The notes: generated by a model from the letters alone, not told the origin. A DNA stretch of 64,000 bases from Pithys albifrons albifrons (GCF_047495875.1 NC_092459.1:14512965-14576964); one strand, 5' to 3'; positions 47,801-61,280 are shown, counted from the first letter of the stretch. Numbers and translations are program-made.

Positions 47801-50459
47801 TCAATGTATGCTAGGCACCTAATCAACTTGGCATGACTTTGCAGGGCATGATGCTTGCTGAGAGAGGCCAGATTCTAGTAGTTTCCTCTGTGGTTATACT
47901 TCAGGGAGTTCAGGACGACGGTTCATACTCCCTTATGTCTAAAAGGATCTACAGCTAATTGGAAAAGGAATTTCCAAAGAAATTTCATATCAGTAAAACT
48001 TTGTTTCCAAAAATGTTCTTATAGAACATGTTTGTGTAGCACAGAGCCACTAATCACAGGTAACAACTTCCTTTTTTGATCTTACTGAAATGTTAATAAT
48101 CAGAATAAAATGTTCCCATATCCATGCCTAGAAAACTCCATACAACAAGGCTATTATTTAGCATCTGTCATGAGTTCAGGGGTCAATTTAAAACAAAAGG
48201 AAAAAAAGTTATTTGGGGATGACTGATCAGTTTGGAACCACCAACTTGACACCTATCCCGTATCAACAGGTTTCAATACTTGAAACCATCACACCTCTAC
48301 ACTCAGGCTATTAAAAAGAACCCCAAAACCAACTTGAGGGCTGACTCCTCAAAGACAGGCAGCCTTACAATGATTTGAAGTGTCCAGAAATTGTTAGCTC
48401 CAATTTTCCATACAGTATAAACAATTTAGTACCAATAATAGGATTTACAGAAGCCACAACATGAAGAAGATGCTACTTCCAGTAATTAATTGAAAATTCT
48501 GAGGACACAGGTGGGAGTAAAACCTGCTATTTACCAGGACCAGAGGAAAAAAAAAACCTGCTTTATCTGTTTAGTCAGCCATCAGAAATAGCAATGCATC
48601 CCTGAGTTGTGGTGCTGTAACAGGTGTCCAAAGAGACCAGTAGCATCATCTCTTGAGCATTCCTAAATCCCCAGGTCAGCATTTTCTTTAGCTGCCTAAC
48701 TTGGATTTGTAGTAATGTCAATCACTTACCCAAGTTACTGGATCTCAGGTTATTTTGAGATGGCACACACAGATATAATTTCTCTTTACAGAAAATTCTT
48801 TAACACTTTAATTATTCAGAAAAATTGCACCCCACAGCTGCAGTTGGCCTTTGCAATGTTCCCCACTGGCCCCTTAAACTGCAAAACCACGAGTTTCTGA
48901 ACAACAAAAATACAGTGACATAACCTCCAGGTGAAATACTTTAAATCCTTACACACAGTCCTGCCCTGAGCAGCTCACTGCTGTTAGCTGCATATACCCA
49001 ACATCACAAGCTTGGGAAGTGAATTTAAGCAGGTTAAGATTACACAGCAATTGAGCAGAGACGTTGACAATTTCAATGGGACATTTGGAGGTTAAAGCAC
49101 TTTTTGAAGAATAATATTAGAACCTTTTGGGTTCCACCACATTGTCTAAAAACATTCAGTGGGGGTCTTAAACTGCTTGTCCAACATTTCTCTCCTGAGG
49201 ACTCCAGCAGAAGAGCAAGGTCTGACCAGAAGTGCATGATCCCACCCATCACTACAGGTGCCCTCATATTTTTCTTGAAAAGAAGATAAACATTATAGTC
49301 CTCAGCAAAGTAGCAGTTCTTTTCATTTTATGTTATTTCTAATCACCAGGAGTACTTTCTGCACTTTACAAAAGAAATCACCAGAGATGAAAAGAAATTC
49401 TTGCTGTATATTCTCCAGATACGGAAAACTTGACTAAAAATGATCCCTACAAGATAAAACATACTAAGCAATTGTTAATTTTCTGGATTTGGCCAGTTCT
49501 TCTTTCATTGCTAGGGCCTTGACTGTATGAATCTCACTCCTGGAGAAGAATTTCATCATTTTCTTTCCCTTTAAACCTGAGTCCCATACATCTGCATAGT
49601 GAGGCAATTTCACTGCAATTCTAAAATTGTCTTTTGATGAGTATAATTGTTAATCAGTTCTCAAATAAAAACACAGGTACATTAACCAAAAAGTTTAATC
49701 AGTCCTTTTAATTGTGGGAGCTGGATGCAGTGCACTGAATAGCTGTGACCTTTTGTTTAGGCTCTGAGAGTCCCTTTACAATAGAAATGTCTTAGCCATG
49801 GCTGCAAATGAGGGTCAGCTTTGTGAAAGATCCATATCAGCAGCTGCTGTCAACAAGTCAAGGTAGAATTAAATACAGCAGCTAGAGTTTTAGAGCTGAC
49901 CCGACCTTGTACTCCTATCTGCATGGTCCCAGGATTATAAAAATTGGTAATACCAACATTAAATGAATAACTGGTTCCCTGTAAGCAGGATAGTCTTTTA
50001 TGCAAACAGAAATAAAATGTGTCATTTAGAAAGTTGTCAGTAACACTTTAATTGGAAGAAAATTCAACCCAAAACTTCATAATGAGGTGAATTTTAAGTT
50101 CATATACATGCCACGATGAAAATTTGTATCTCATAATCTTTTCTAAAGTGAAGTTTAGATTGGGTACATTTTTAGTATGTATCAGTCAGTGCTTGACAGA
50201 AGGTGCCATGATGGAGGTGGACATTAAAAATTGTTTATTATGAGGTGTTCATTTTGCATGGAGAAGCTTTAGAATTTGCTGGCAGTGAGGTACTAATGGA
50301 ATTAAACCTTCTGGAAGAGACAGGAAATACAATACAAGATTAATGGGTCAAATTCAAATATTTTTACATTTGAGGTAAAAATACTGACTTGGCTGAAGTT
50401 GGGGAAAAGTGGGACAATCCTTCAGAAGGTCAGATGTTTGTAACATATTATTTGACATC
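44881..50459. other. Unique AT-rich stretch, nothing recognised
   Basis: T-rich patches lie near 44964-44980 and 45293-45314. Overlapping frames on both strands at 46509-47332 and 47529-47836 show no domain. No mobile element was recognised. Confidence 0.45.
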
Positions 50460-50790
50460 AATCTCAATGCAAAAATGTTATTCCCTCAGGAAAACAAGGG
50501 CTCGTTGTTCTGGCCTGTCCTAGGAGATGATGAATGCCAGCAGCATTCCTACCTAGTTGCTGTTGTACCACGCTGGTTATGAGCTTGATGGTTTCTGCAC
50601 AAGTAGCACACTGTAAAGGCATACGTGGAGGCTGGACATGTGAGCAACAAAGCTTCCAGTTGGAAGAGTCTGAGCATGCTGGGATGCTGGAAGGGCCAGA
50701 CATGCTCCTTCTTTGCAGACACTTCAGCCCTCAGCACTCAGCTGCTGGTGACGCTCTGAGCTCTGAGGACTGCTGATGATGTGCACAGGC
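50460..50790. other. GC-richer patch with frames on both strands
   Basis: The interval is less AT-rich than its surroundings and is open for 60-80 codons in two frames on the minus strand and one on the plus strand. It contains several ctgctg/cagcag strings. Neither a repeat nor a protein family was recognised. It could be an eroded exon, a promoter or an old repeat. Confidence 0.3.
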
Positions 50791-53700
50791 ATGGCACTGG
50801 TGCATCAGCTGCTATGCTTAAACTTGGTGTGCACCTCAATAAGTGATCCAGAGAATTTCTTCTTTGTTCAAAGCTCTGTACTGACTTCATGCTTAACCCT
50901 GAGCAACATTTATTTAACCTCTTTATGACTCAGTTTCCCTGACTGTAATATGAGTATAGTAATACTTACCCACCTTTAAAGACTGTCATGCATACAAATC
51001 TCTGGAGCATGTGGAACAGTATCACTATTATTATAGCCATTTTTCAGAGTTGGAAATCTGATAATCCCCTCATCTTGTGTTATCTCTTGTGGACATATGT
51101 GTTCTATTTAAACTGTGTCCTGAAGCAGCCTTATCATTTGATGATGTTTGCTTAACCAAGAAATTCTTTATTTTAAATTTATATGTCTGTAGACTCCTAT
51201 AGTTTGTTGATGCTTAAAATACTAGCTTGATTTCTGTTCTTGTCTTGCACATCACAATTTTTTTTGCTAATAAATTCATCTTTGTCAATAAGTGTATTTG
51301 ACATATCTCATATTGTAAAAAGACCTTACATGGAAACAGTCAAAAAGCTACATTTTACAAAGGGTAAGCACACAGGAACTAACATTTGTTTCAAGTTCTT
51401 TCCATTCTAATTATGGAAAAAAAAAAAGAACAATTAGGTTGCTCTACATCAATGGGAAGATGTTTAGCGTGTAAAAATCCAAGTTCTTAAATAGGAATCA
51501 GCCGTATCTCAAAAGCAGATTGAATGCTGAGTTTTGCATCACTATTACAAATTTCGCACATGGCATTTGTTGAAAATAACAAAAATATCAATATCATAGT
51601 AATTGTCCTGAAGATGTCAAAGCTAAGATGCAGAGACCTTTCTTTTTTTTTCCCCTGTTAGCAAATTCACATGCAGCAGTGTCACTACTAAGTGGACAGT
51701 CTTTGATACTCTTTGGAAGAATTCAGTCCCTCAGGTAATTTTACTCAGTTATGATGAGAGAAGCTGCATTCAACTCATTAAATACACTAATAACATACAT
51801 TGCAGTGTATAACTATACACAGTAGATATTTGCTTGCTTTTCTTCCCAAAGCACCATATATATCATCACAGATAATTTCACAAGTGTTTTGATAAGGGAT
51901 GGTTTAGTTACTTCATTTTGTGTAAATAAGTTATACAACAAGGTTTTGACAAAGCTGCCCAATACAACATACCTAACTGTTTGCTGTCTCTTGGTACATA
52001 ATAACAGCTTTGTTTATGCCTTTATGAAATAAACTGAACTTTCAAGAATTCTGTGCTTTATTCATGCACCAAAAAACAACCAGGAGATAGCAGTACTGAA
52101 TCCACAGCCAGTTTTCATCATGGTAACAGGTTAACAGATGGGTTTCTAAAGTGTATGAGGATCACTGTTATATATATTTATAATGATCTACAAATTGCAA
52201 AGTGAATAATGAATTTAAAAAATGTGTGAATAACCCAAACCATAGTTACATTTGGTTAAACCTGGAGAAGCCAGAACGGAACTTAAAAAAAGACTGAATC
52301 AAGTTGCAAAAAGGGTCAACACAATGGCAGACAACATCACTGTTGATGAAGGGAAAGCCACTTGAAGAATGTATAGCTATGTAAATAATGTTACATGTAT
52401 GATCTTGTCTTAACAATGGGTGGGTTAAGCAGGATTCTGTGTTAGTGATACATAATGCAAAAATACAGATGGCTCAGTATCTCACAGAAAAGGGAGAAGG
52501 GAAATATTATGGACTGTTCACCATGAACCTTCGCTCCATGTACAGCTATTCTGAAAAGAAGCAAATAAGTTCCTGAGGTACATAGAAAATGAGATTGTTA
52601 GTAATACAGAGAATGTCTTTTATATTGTCACTGATATTTCTTGGTTTAGACTGGTATCCTATCAGTGTAAGCATACTGCAAAAACCGATGGGTTGAGTGA
52701 AGATAGATAAGAACTAGTTATTGGTATGGAAAAAATCTCTGCTTCAAAGACTAAAAGATTATTATGTTAAATGATTTAAGGGGAACATGATAAAAGTGCA
52801 TGAAAAAAAGATTGAATTGAGAAAGTAGACTTTACAGGAAATCACCCTTCAATGCACTGAAAGCAAATGTTTTTAAAGCAATAAACCTGGTTTCTACCCA
52901 AGCTGTGATTACATTGTGGAAGTTATTTCCAGAGCATGTCTTTGACAATTGAAACTCTGAAGGCTTGAAAGTGTTTCAGATGAACATGTGATGAATTGCA
53001 TAATATTAGCACTTGGAATTATTTTATCTCACAATTCAGCTTTTTTTATTGTGATATTTGGGATTCAATTCAGACATTTGGGTCTAAGCATGCATATACC
53101 TCTAGTGTAATTTGAGATACCACAGGATATACTGTGTCATACTGGCCACATGATGATGTCTTGGATGCCGTATGTGTCTCAGAAGACTCTAGACATCTAG
53201 ACACCTACAGACCTTAAGACTTGTCACTATTAGAGGAAAGACATTGATCTACAGCATCCACAGGTCTAATGTAGGGTGAAAGACTCAGATTTCTACTGGG
53301 CATTCCCACAAGAGTGAACAACTTAGTGAAGACAAAATGTTCATGGTGAACACCAAAAAAAAAAAGACTGAAAATCAATCTGTAGTCAAACCATTATTTT
53401 CAATAATATACTCAATAAAGAAGCCAGATTCTGCAAGGCAAACCCCAAAGAAACAGGAAGGCAGAAATTGTTCAGTTCTCCCCTTTGTCACCTCTATTCA
53501 CCTTGCATGAGGTCATGCAGCTATGAAGGTTAATGCCAAACCTACTGACTGCTGGCTTGAAGGTCTATAAAATGGTATCAGGTACCTGATAATTATTTTC
53601 TGAATATACTTCTAGGAAAAACTATTAGCTTCGGGCCTGAGGGGGCATATTTTACTCATTTCAAACCATTTTCTTCATGGATAAATTTCTTCCCTAAGTT

Positions 53701-54589
53701 ATGTTTAACTACTTTAAGCCTGTAAGGATCAGTTCATCTCATTTTCCAATGAAAGTGATGCTGAAAGATGGAAAATACTGTTTTACCTCACTAGTATGAA
53801 AATCTGATTTGTGCTAAACAAATGAAGAAAATATTTTACTTCTTTAGAACACAAACATACTATTGGGAATGTAAACAGACTGCTTCAGGAAGGTTACATT
53901 TGTATGTGCAAAAAAGTAGTTTTATTTGAAAAAAATACCTTATTAACTTATTTTAATGAAAAAACCCCAAGAGATCCTACATCCTTATGAGACAAAATGA
54001 TGGCATTCATCATAAACAATCTAAATATTTGAAGGTTATAGAGCATAAATGGATTTCCTTTAAACAGGTAACTTTTTTTCCAAACCTTGCATCAAGTATA
54101 GAATAATGTTTATTGGCCATGTTACCTGAAAATGCACATCTATAACGGGGAAACAGACAACTTGTGTAGCGTCTGTTCTGAGGTGATTTTCTATCCCATT
54201 GTCATTAACTAGAAGATGAATTCTTTAATTATACTTTAAAATTCAGTCATGCTGTTATCCCACTAGCTAATTCAGTTAAAATGAACCCTTGTTAATTCAA
54301 TCAAAAGGAATCAAACCAGCTCTTGAACTGGTTTTCTTCCTTGTGTTTTTCTTTTGGAGGAGGACTGAGGGGATAAAGGGAAGAAGCATGAATATCAGAG
54401 TGCTTGTGCCTGGACCCTGAAAAAGCAAAGCTTACTCCTTTTATGCATCTACAACAGCTCCCTGTAGGAAGGGGCCCTTCCACTATTTCAGTAGCTTTTC
54501 CCCATGCCTAGAGTTTTGCCTATCACCCTCTTGCCTGTGTGAAAACAATAAAGTTAGCATCAAATGCTTAGATATAAGATTAAAAATGG
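50791..54589. other. Unique AT-rich stretch, nothing recognised
   Basis: No mobile element, exon or RNA gene was recognised in these 3.8 kb. Confidence 0.5.
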
Positions 54590-54960
54590 TGATGGGAACG
54601 GAGGTAATTTATTATATATGACACGCATTTTTGTTTTTGCATTCATGAAGGCCATGTCTGCAAGATCTGTAATGCCAGCTTGAACACACTGCACAAATAC
54701 GAATAAATGAATAATTGTTTTGATAATATTAAACAGCATGTGTGATGTAGCAGAGCAACATCTGTTATTAGCGGTATAAACAAAAGGAAGGTTTACTGAT
54801 TGCGTGTCATTCTGCGTGGGGGAACAATGTAATAGGTCCAATTTGGTAACTCTTTGCAGCCAGCAGGAGGGATTGTGTAGGCCTGCTGTGAAAAACAGGA
54901 ACAAGATTAGAGCAACAGTTCTTTCAAATGTGGAGAGCAAAAAAGCTCTATAAAAGTGCT
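54590..54960. other. Possible conserved non-coding element overlapping a 126-codon frame
   Basis: The texture is homopolymer-poor, with strings such as ttgataatattaaacagc, gaacaatgtaatagg and cagccagcaggaggg. The minus strand is open for 126 codons (54940-54560) with a hydrophobic N-terminal stretch, but no family is recognised and no splice or promoter context is seen. Conserved non-coding elements often lack stops by chance, so I do not call a gene. Confidence 0.25.
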
Positions 54961-57900
54961 AAAAGAGGAGAGTGTATAGAAATGCTTGAGCCCATAGAAA
55001 CCGTTTTTCTTTTTGAATATGTCATCTTCCCTTTATTTTTTCCTGTGTCCTGCAGTGATCTGAATAGCAGTAGCTGAATAACCTGGATTTCAGAGGAATC
55101 TGTCAATGTTAAATACCTTTAAGCACCATCTAAGATAATAATCATCTAGTTCTAATATCTTTTATGACATTAGGAACCAAGAAGGATAAAAATCAGTATT
55201 TCCCATTCTAAATGTATTAATAAGTCTCAATTAAAAAAATGCTAATGTGTACAGGAGATTACACAAAAAATGCAGAAAATTAGGATGTAGTTTTGGCTAT
55301 ACAGTTGGGCAGAAATAGTATCTCACTGCTGCTTAGACAAGTGGTATGACTCACCACAACCACCACCATCTTCATTGAGTCCATCACGGATGCTTTTCTG
55401 ATCCCAAGACTGATTGTTTCAAGAAAATAAACCAAGATAAAAAACATTTCTGAGATTACTTTTCTGCTGGTTAAGATCCATGACCCACTTTTTTATGGGG
55501 AGGAAAAAAAGTATAAATACAAGAGAAGTCAATGGAGCACACAGATGAAGTTGCCTGTTCTGGATGCTGCTTGTTATATAACGAACTATTATAGTAAAAT
55601 TGGACCTTCAGTCCACCAAAGGAACTTAGGAAGCAACATCAGTATCTGGTTGGATATTTCCTCTCTGTTTTTGCTGCATCAGCACTCTTTTGCAAACACT
55701 TTTACATGATTGCTTATTTCCAACTATTGAATGGAAGTCCCGAGGTGTCCCTGAAATAAACCCTGTTCTGAATCCATACTTGAGTTCCTCTCTCAACACC
55801 ACCCAGCTGCAGTTTCTTTACATGATTTATCAAAACTAACTGGTTGCTTGATCTCAAAGTCCATCATAGATTCAAAATCAGGCACAGAATAAGGTCTTCT
55901 TTCTTTACTAAGCAAATGAAGTGGCCACAGTTCAACAACTTTCTGAAAAATTACAGTGGAACACCAAAACATAAGCAGTAAAGTACTTGGGGAAAATAAT
56001 AGTACACTTCTGTAAAAGTGAGGGACATCATCTTCTCTGCCATGGCCAGCTCTGACTCACTCTACTACTAGCATAACATCACAACAGTTCTGCTCATTTC
56101 ATCCCATCTCCTGATGATATAGACTCTCTCTCAATCCTGAGCTTACCTTCCTTAGAGTTCAATCATGAATAGAATTTCAGTTCCATGGTGTGTCTAAGAT
56201 GACAAGTAAATGTTCCTGTTCTGTGATGTATAGAGTTCCTTGCTTTTATTCAAATACCCTGTTGTTTGGGGTTTTTTCAAACTTGTAGAGAAATGTAAAT
56301 CTCACTTTCAATTATTCCATGTATAATAGAAACTTGCAGTATTTTCACTTCTGAACAAGGCAAAAAATGTGTTTGATGCCCAACATTTGTCTTTTCATTT
56401 AACTTTTAAATTTTTTGTGTATAAGACTGAGGCCATCATACTGAGCTCATGAAATCCCTGTAAATACAAGCAAGTTTTTTTCTAGTGAGAATTCTGAGAG
56501 TTGTAATAAACTGATGAGTCTTGTGTAGATATGAATACAAATGCATCCTTTTTTCCTTGGTGAGTCAGAGTGATTTCTAGAGAAAGGTACAGGACATTTT
56601 CATGAATATTACAGTATGGCAAACATAACCATTACAAGATTTAGCAACTGCAGAGAGAGATATCTTCAGTAGCGATCAAAGTAATATTTTTCCTGAATCA
56701 TCAGTGATTCTCAGAAATCTTCCTAGGACAGACATCAGTAAACATTTTTATCTATTGCTTAATCCAACATTAAGTGCAGAACTGAGAGGTCAAACAGAAA
56801 GCATACAGCATGCAGTATGGGGGCAACGATCTGGTTCTTGAAGCAGATCCAAAAATATTTGAAAGAAGGGTGGAGGTGAAGGAGGTATGTTTGTTATTTC
56901 ATAAGCAATTAAAACCTCCCTCTACCTGGTACCAAAAGTACAGAGTAGTAAGTCTTTTACTGTCAATCAGAATTAATCTAGCATGTACCATGGGAGGATT
57001 TTTAAATTATCACAGCAGGTTTTCATTGTAGTCTTGCCTATTGATTGTAAATACACCTTATCTCTTAAAGTTTCAGCAGTAGAAACAATACCCTCTACTC
57101 TATTCCAGCCATTTCACAAGTGAAAACTATAACACCATAGGGAGATCCTAAAATCCTCACAGATACCAATAAGAAACTATTTTTGGAAGAACAGAATAAA
57201 TGGAAAATCCTACTGCTAGCATTTAAGAATTTTATTCACACCCTTTAAAGCAATGTTTTGATACAGTTCCTATGGACCTCAGAGAAAATGGATCAAGACC
57301 AGTGAGAGCACACATAAATTCTGTGGAAGTTAAAGCCAAAACGACACACTAAACATGTCAGTTTGAATGTACCCACAACATGTAGGCCTTTCAACGGGTC
57401 TAGGGGGTTTCAAGGTACACAAAAACCAAAACAGACAGAGTGATTGATTTTGCTCTGCTTTCAGAATAGATGGAACCACTGCAAAAGAGTCCAAGATAAT
57501 GGAGCACTTTCAAACAGTTCTACTCTTTAGCTGATTCTGATATTTATTTATTCGGCACTAAAAACTTCCTGAAAAGGAAGAAAAAAAAGAGTAAGTTCTG
57601 TATCAGCAGCTCCCACATGAATTGGATCACAGACTGTAACTTCTTTGGTAAACTGAACTAATGGCAAAGTGAAATGACAGAGAGGTTGCAGAACACTCAG
57701 CTCATGAACAATTTTTTGCAGCTTTATGTCAGAAAAAACAATCATCCCCAAGGCAGAAAAGATCACAAAAAAGTTCAAAATGCTTATTATTTGACTGTCA
57801 CATTGTTCCATCTTAGTGGCCTGCACTCCTGATATCAATTACAGGGAGCTCTGTTGAGTTGCTGCTGGGGTGGTTCTAGTAATGGAGGTTACTTTCAACA

Positions 57901-58741
57901 GTTCTTAACAATTCAGTGATTTGCCAAATGTGACTGATGCAATTTCTCCTGATTTGACAGCAGTAAAGTGAAATTTCTTTTAGAAACAGTGAAGTGCATG
58001 GGCCCAGAGAGCTATTGCCATCAAGGATATACATTCAAGGACTAAGTGTAATGGGGCTATTTTAATATAGAAGTTAATTTATCACTAGCTATGGCTAGTG
58101 TTGAGATGGGAATTGGACTGAGGCACATTTTGACCCAAATGTCACTGATTAAAAATTGATCTTAGTTCTGAATTGCTTTTCGTATTTAACATGCTTAGAT
58201 CAGAACTGCATTGAAAAGAATACTTGGACATCACTAAAGACAGAATAATGCTCTTCCAAAGTCCCACATGTGATCCAACTAGCCTTCATGCTCTTCAACA
58301 GGGAGTTTGACTTCCTTCGTACGTTGCAGTCCCTGATCACCTATTCCTGGTCATGAACACACATGCCTACAAGTTCCCTTCCTCTTTCTTCTGCTGCCTC
58401 TATAAGACTGCTTTCAGAAACAAGTATGGCAGAATACTGTTCCCTCTGAGAATTAAAGTGCAGAATTTGTCACTATTTTACAGATAAAAGAAGAATCATT
58501 ATAAGACTCATGAAGAACAATAAAATGTTGGTCAGATGAGAGATGTTCTAGTTGTTCTTCTAGAAATCCAGATACATATCGTGAATCTTTTGCAGCTAAA
58601 GAAAGAACTCTCTAAAGGCACCTCTCTGTTTTCCAAAATTAGGAATCCAGATAATCTGTGTTGCTAAAAATGTGCTTTTTGGTCTTAGTAGAAATAAGAA
58701 TCTTAGTTTCTGAGAAAGAAAATCCAATCCCACTGAACATT
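54961..58741. other. Unique AT-rich stretch with two weak exon-like frames
   Basis: No mobile element was recognised. The plus-strand frame at 56810-57031 is followed by a donor-like gaggtatgttt at about 56881, and the minus-strand frame at 57838-57548 contains a strong acceptor-like string; both are discussed as findings. A 7-bp inverted repeat lies at 58083-58100. Confidence 0.45.
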
Positions 58742-59465
58742 TGTGTTGGTTTAAAGGTAAAGTGGCAGGAGAAACAAACCCACCACAAGAGAGATTATAA
58801 ATCAGAGTTAGAATTTAATAAAAATATTAAAATATATGAAATAGCACAAAGAAAAAGTGGTTTTAACTCACAAAACCCAGAAGTGTAACCCAGCTCCCTG
58901 GGGCACAAACACAATGGTGTTTGTATCCCCTGTTCTGAACCCCACGTAGTTTCCCTGAGTCCAAAGTAAAGGAGGTGAAAAACCTGTTGGTACAGATGAC
59001 AGTCGCAGTTTGGTTGAAAGTGGTGGTCTCCTCCTGTCAAGATTCTGGTCCTCCTCTGGATCTGCTGAGTGGTCCCCAAGTCTCAAAACCCCCAAGATTA
59101 TATCCCCTCAGGTCCAGGTGGGACTGCCCAGTACCTCCCTCAGCGCGGGGACTTACACAATGGGTGATCTCACTCTGTGAGTCATGGGGTATTTTGGAAT
59201 GATTGATGGCTCATTAGCGGACATGACACCTCAGGCTGGGTGTGGAGATGCTAACGACTTCCTGGAAGTGAGTTATCCCAGCTCTTTTCTGACAGGTTTC
59301 TTTCACATCCAACTCACATCCTGAGGGTTTGGGTGTGCCCTGGGCAGCTGCTGCAAATGGTCTGTTGTTAACAGTTCATGGGAAATGGTGTAGAGGGTTT
59401 AGAATACACAGCTTTGGCCACACCCACAGAGTGATAAGCTGGTCCCGACTTGCTGAACTAGGACA
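58742..59465 (+). mobile_element. Solo LTR, about 724 bp
   Basis: It starts TGTGTTGGTTTAAAGG and ends TGAACTAGGACA. Flanks are acatt (58737-58741) and acatg (59466-59470), a 5-bp target duplication with one mismatch. Internal sequence includes a block of AATAAA-like text near 58819, a GC-rich middle and a CG-containing ctccctcagcgcgggg block. I recognise the sequence as a bird LTR, apparently well preserved. The frames at 58795-59202 lie inside it and are not genes. Confidence 0.87.
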
Positions 59466-61060
59466 ACATGCTACTCTCCTGGCATGAGGGCAGGAATGAG
59501 AAGTATAAGGTATCCTCTGATGCATTCATTTCCGTGTCACTGAATGTCTCTGCAGGACACAGAGTCATAGCACGTCTTTGCAAACTGCCATGAAAAAGAA
59601 GGTGTTTTGACATATGAGATGAGTGACATAAAAGAAAGATTATTGCCACTACTATATCTCATAATACAGGGAGCAGTTCAGTGCTACAACAATACTGGTA
59701 TATTATAATGTATAAATTGATCCATAAGACTTCTTTTCTAAACTGTTGCTGGATACAACTACCCAACACTTCAGAAAGGAGTTACAGTCTACATTTTCTA
59801 GTCAGAATATTACTAAAAGAAAGGGAAAAATAAAGAGAATATGAGTTGTGAAGTCAAATAAACACAAACTCCCTCAGAAAACAGTTTCGAGATCTGTATC
59901 CAGAAGGAGTTTTTTTCAGATAAACCACCAAATGCAAAAAGTAAAGCACAATTACTTTCATAAAGGTTTTGAGAAATGCATTTGGTCCACTATTGTGTAA
60001 AAAAGTTTTACAGCATTTTCACTGACATGAATGTCTGTGACCTGATTTGCATAAAAAAAGGAAAACAAGAGTTGTTATGGCAGGAAAGAGCAGGAACAAG
60101 GTTGCAAATCTTTCTTCCACCCTATGTTAATTAAATGTACCACAGTGTGTGAAGTAGCTCTCAGCAAACTTGTATTTTAAAATTCTTGAGTGTAATTGAA
60201 AAACTCACTGCAAAGAATGCAAGCGGCTGCTGGACAGATCAAAGAGCATATGAAGAGTTACTTAGCAGGTTTGCTAATGGAAAGATAATGGCTTTTATGA
60301 GGATGATGGAACAAAAATAAAACAGTAGACCTGAGGATAAATTAAAAGATGAAAAGAGACCTTGTAAAATGAAGCTGTAACACAAATCCATTAGCTGTAA
60401 ACACTGGGTAATATTAATCCTGTAAATGGTACTCCACATCCATTTTGTGCATCATCTTGGGTGAAAGGTGGTAGGTTGTAGAAGAAAGTAGGTGCTCTTT
60501 TATTTTAATGGTCTTGAATAAGGGTGTTGGCCACATTGACAGCTGTGCCAAGTAGCAGCTGGTCACTAGGCAAAGTTGTTTAATGTTTATAACAATGAAT
60601 AGTAGACTTGTATAGTTGAGAACTAGAAGCTTGTTTATAAGTATCTAGAATAAATATTCTAAAATGCTGGGAAAATATTAATTCAAAGATAATTTTTTAT
60701 AAAAATGATGTTTTATTAAAAGAAAAGACAGAAAAAGGTCAAGGCCATCTTTCCATGACTCATACTCAGAACCATTATTCACTCAGAATCATTAAGTAAA
60801 GGAAGAAAAAGGAAGGAAAATTTAAATATTTTATTTATACTAAATAGTCATATTAAATGAGGGAAATGCAAAGTAAAAGGATATGGGACCTGATTTGCCT
60901 CTCAGGTGTTTTCATTCAGAACTGGTCTGAATCAATAGTTTGCTAAAAACTTAAGAAACACTGCTGAAAGCAGTGGAGTGCATTACTTTACCATCAAATT
61001 TTATGGAGTCAGGATTTTTCTCTTGACTCATTTAAATGAATCTTGGGAAATTAACCTCTC
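59466..61060. other. Unique AT-rich stretch, nothing recognised
   Basis: No mobile element or exon was recognised between the LTR and the CCTTC satellite. Confidence 0.5.
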
Positions 61061-61280
61061 CCTTCCCTTCCCTTCCCTTCCCTTCCCTTCCCTTCCCTTC
61101 CCTTCCCTTCCCTTCCCTTCCCTTCCCTTCCCTTCCCTTCCCTTCCCTTCCCTTCCCTTCCCTTCCCTTCCCTTCCCTTCCCTTCCCTTCCCTTCCCTTC
61201 CCTTCCCTTCCCTTCCCTTCCCTTCCCTTCCCTTCCCTTCCCTTCCCTTCCCTTCCCTTCCCTTCCCTTCCCTTCCCTTC
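61061..61280. repeat. Perfect CCTTC satellite, 44 copies
   Basis: The 220 bases are an uninterrupted (CCTTC)44, with cc at the right before agctag. The plus strand is all pyrimidine and the minus strand all purine. Because the unit is 5 bp, each frame repeats every 15 bases and has no stop, giving the L-P-F-P-S frames at 60978-61325 and 61036-61302, which are by-products. Lack of any interruption suggests recent expansion and high variability. Confidence 0.99.

Noticed and set aside
54852..54880. CTCF-like string cagccagcaggaggg
   Set aside because: It misses three consensus positions, including the central ones, and is too weak to list.
58795..59202. Frames of 75-94 codons on both strands
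   Set aside because: They fall inside the LTR at 58742-59465.
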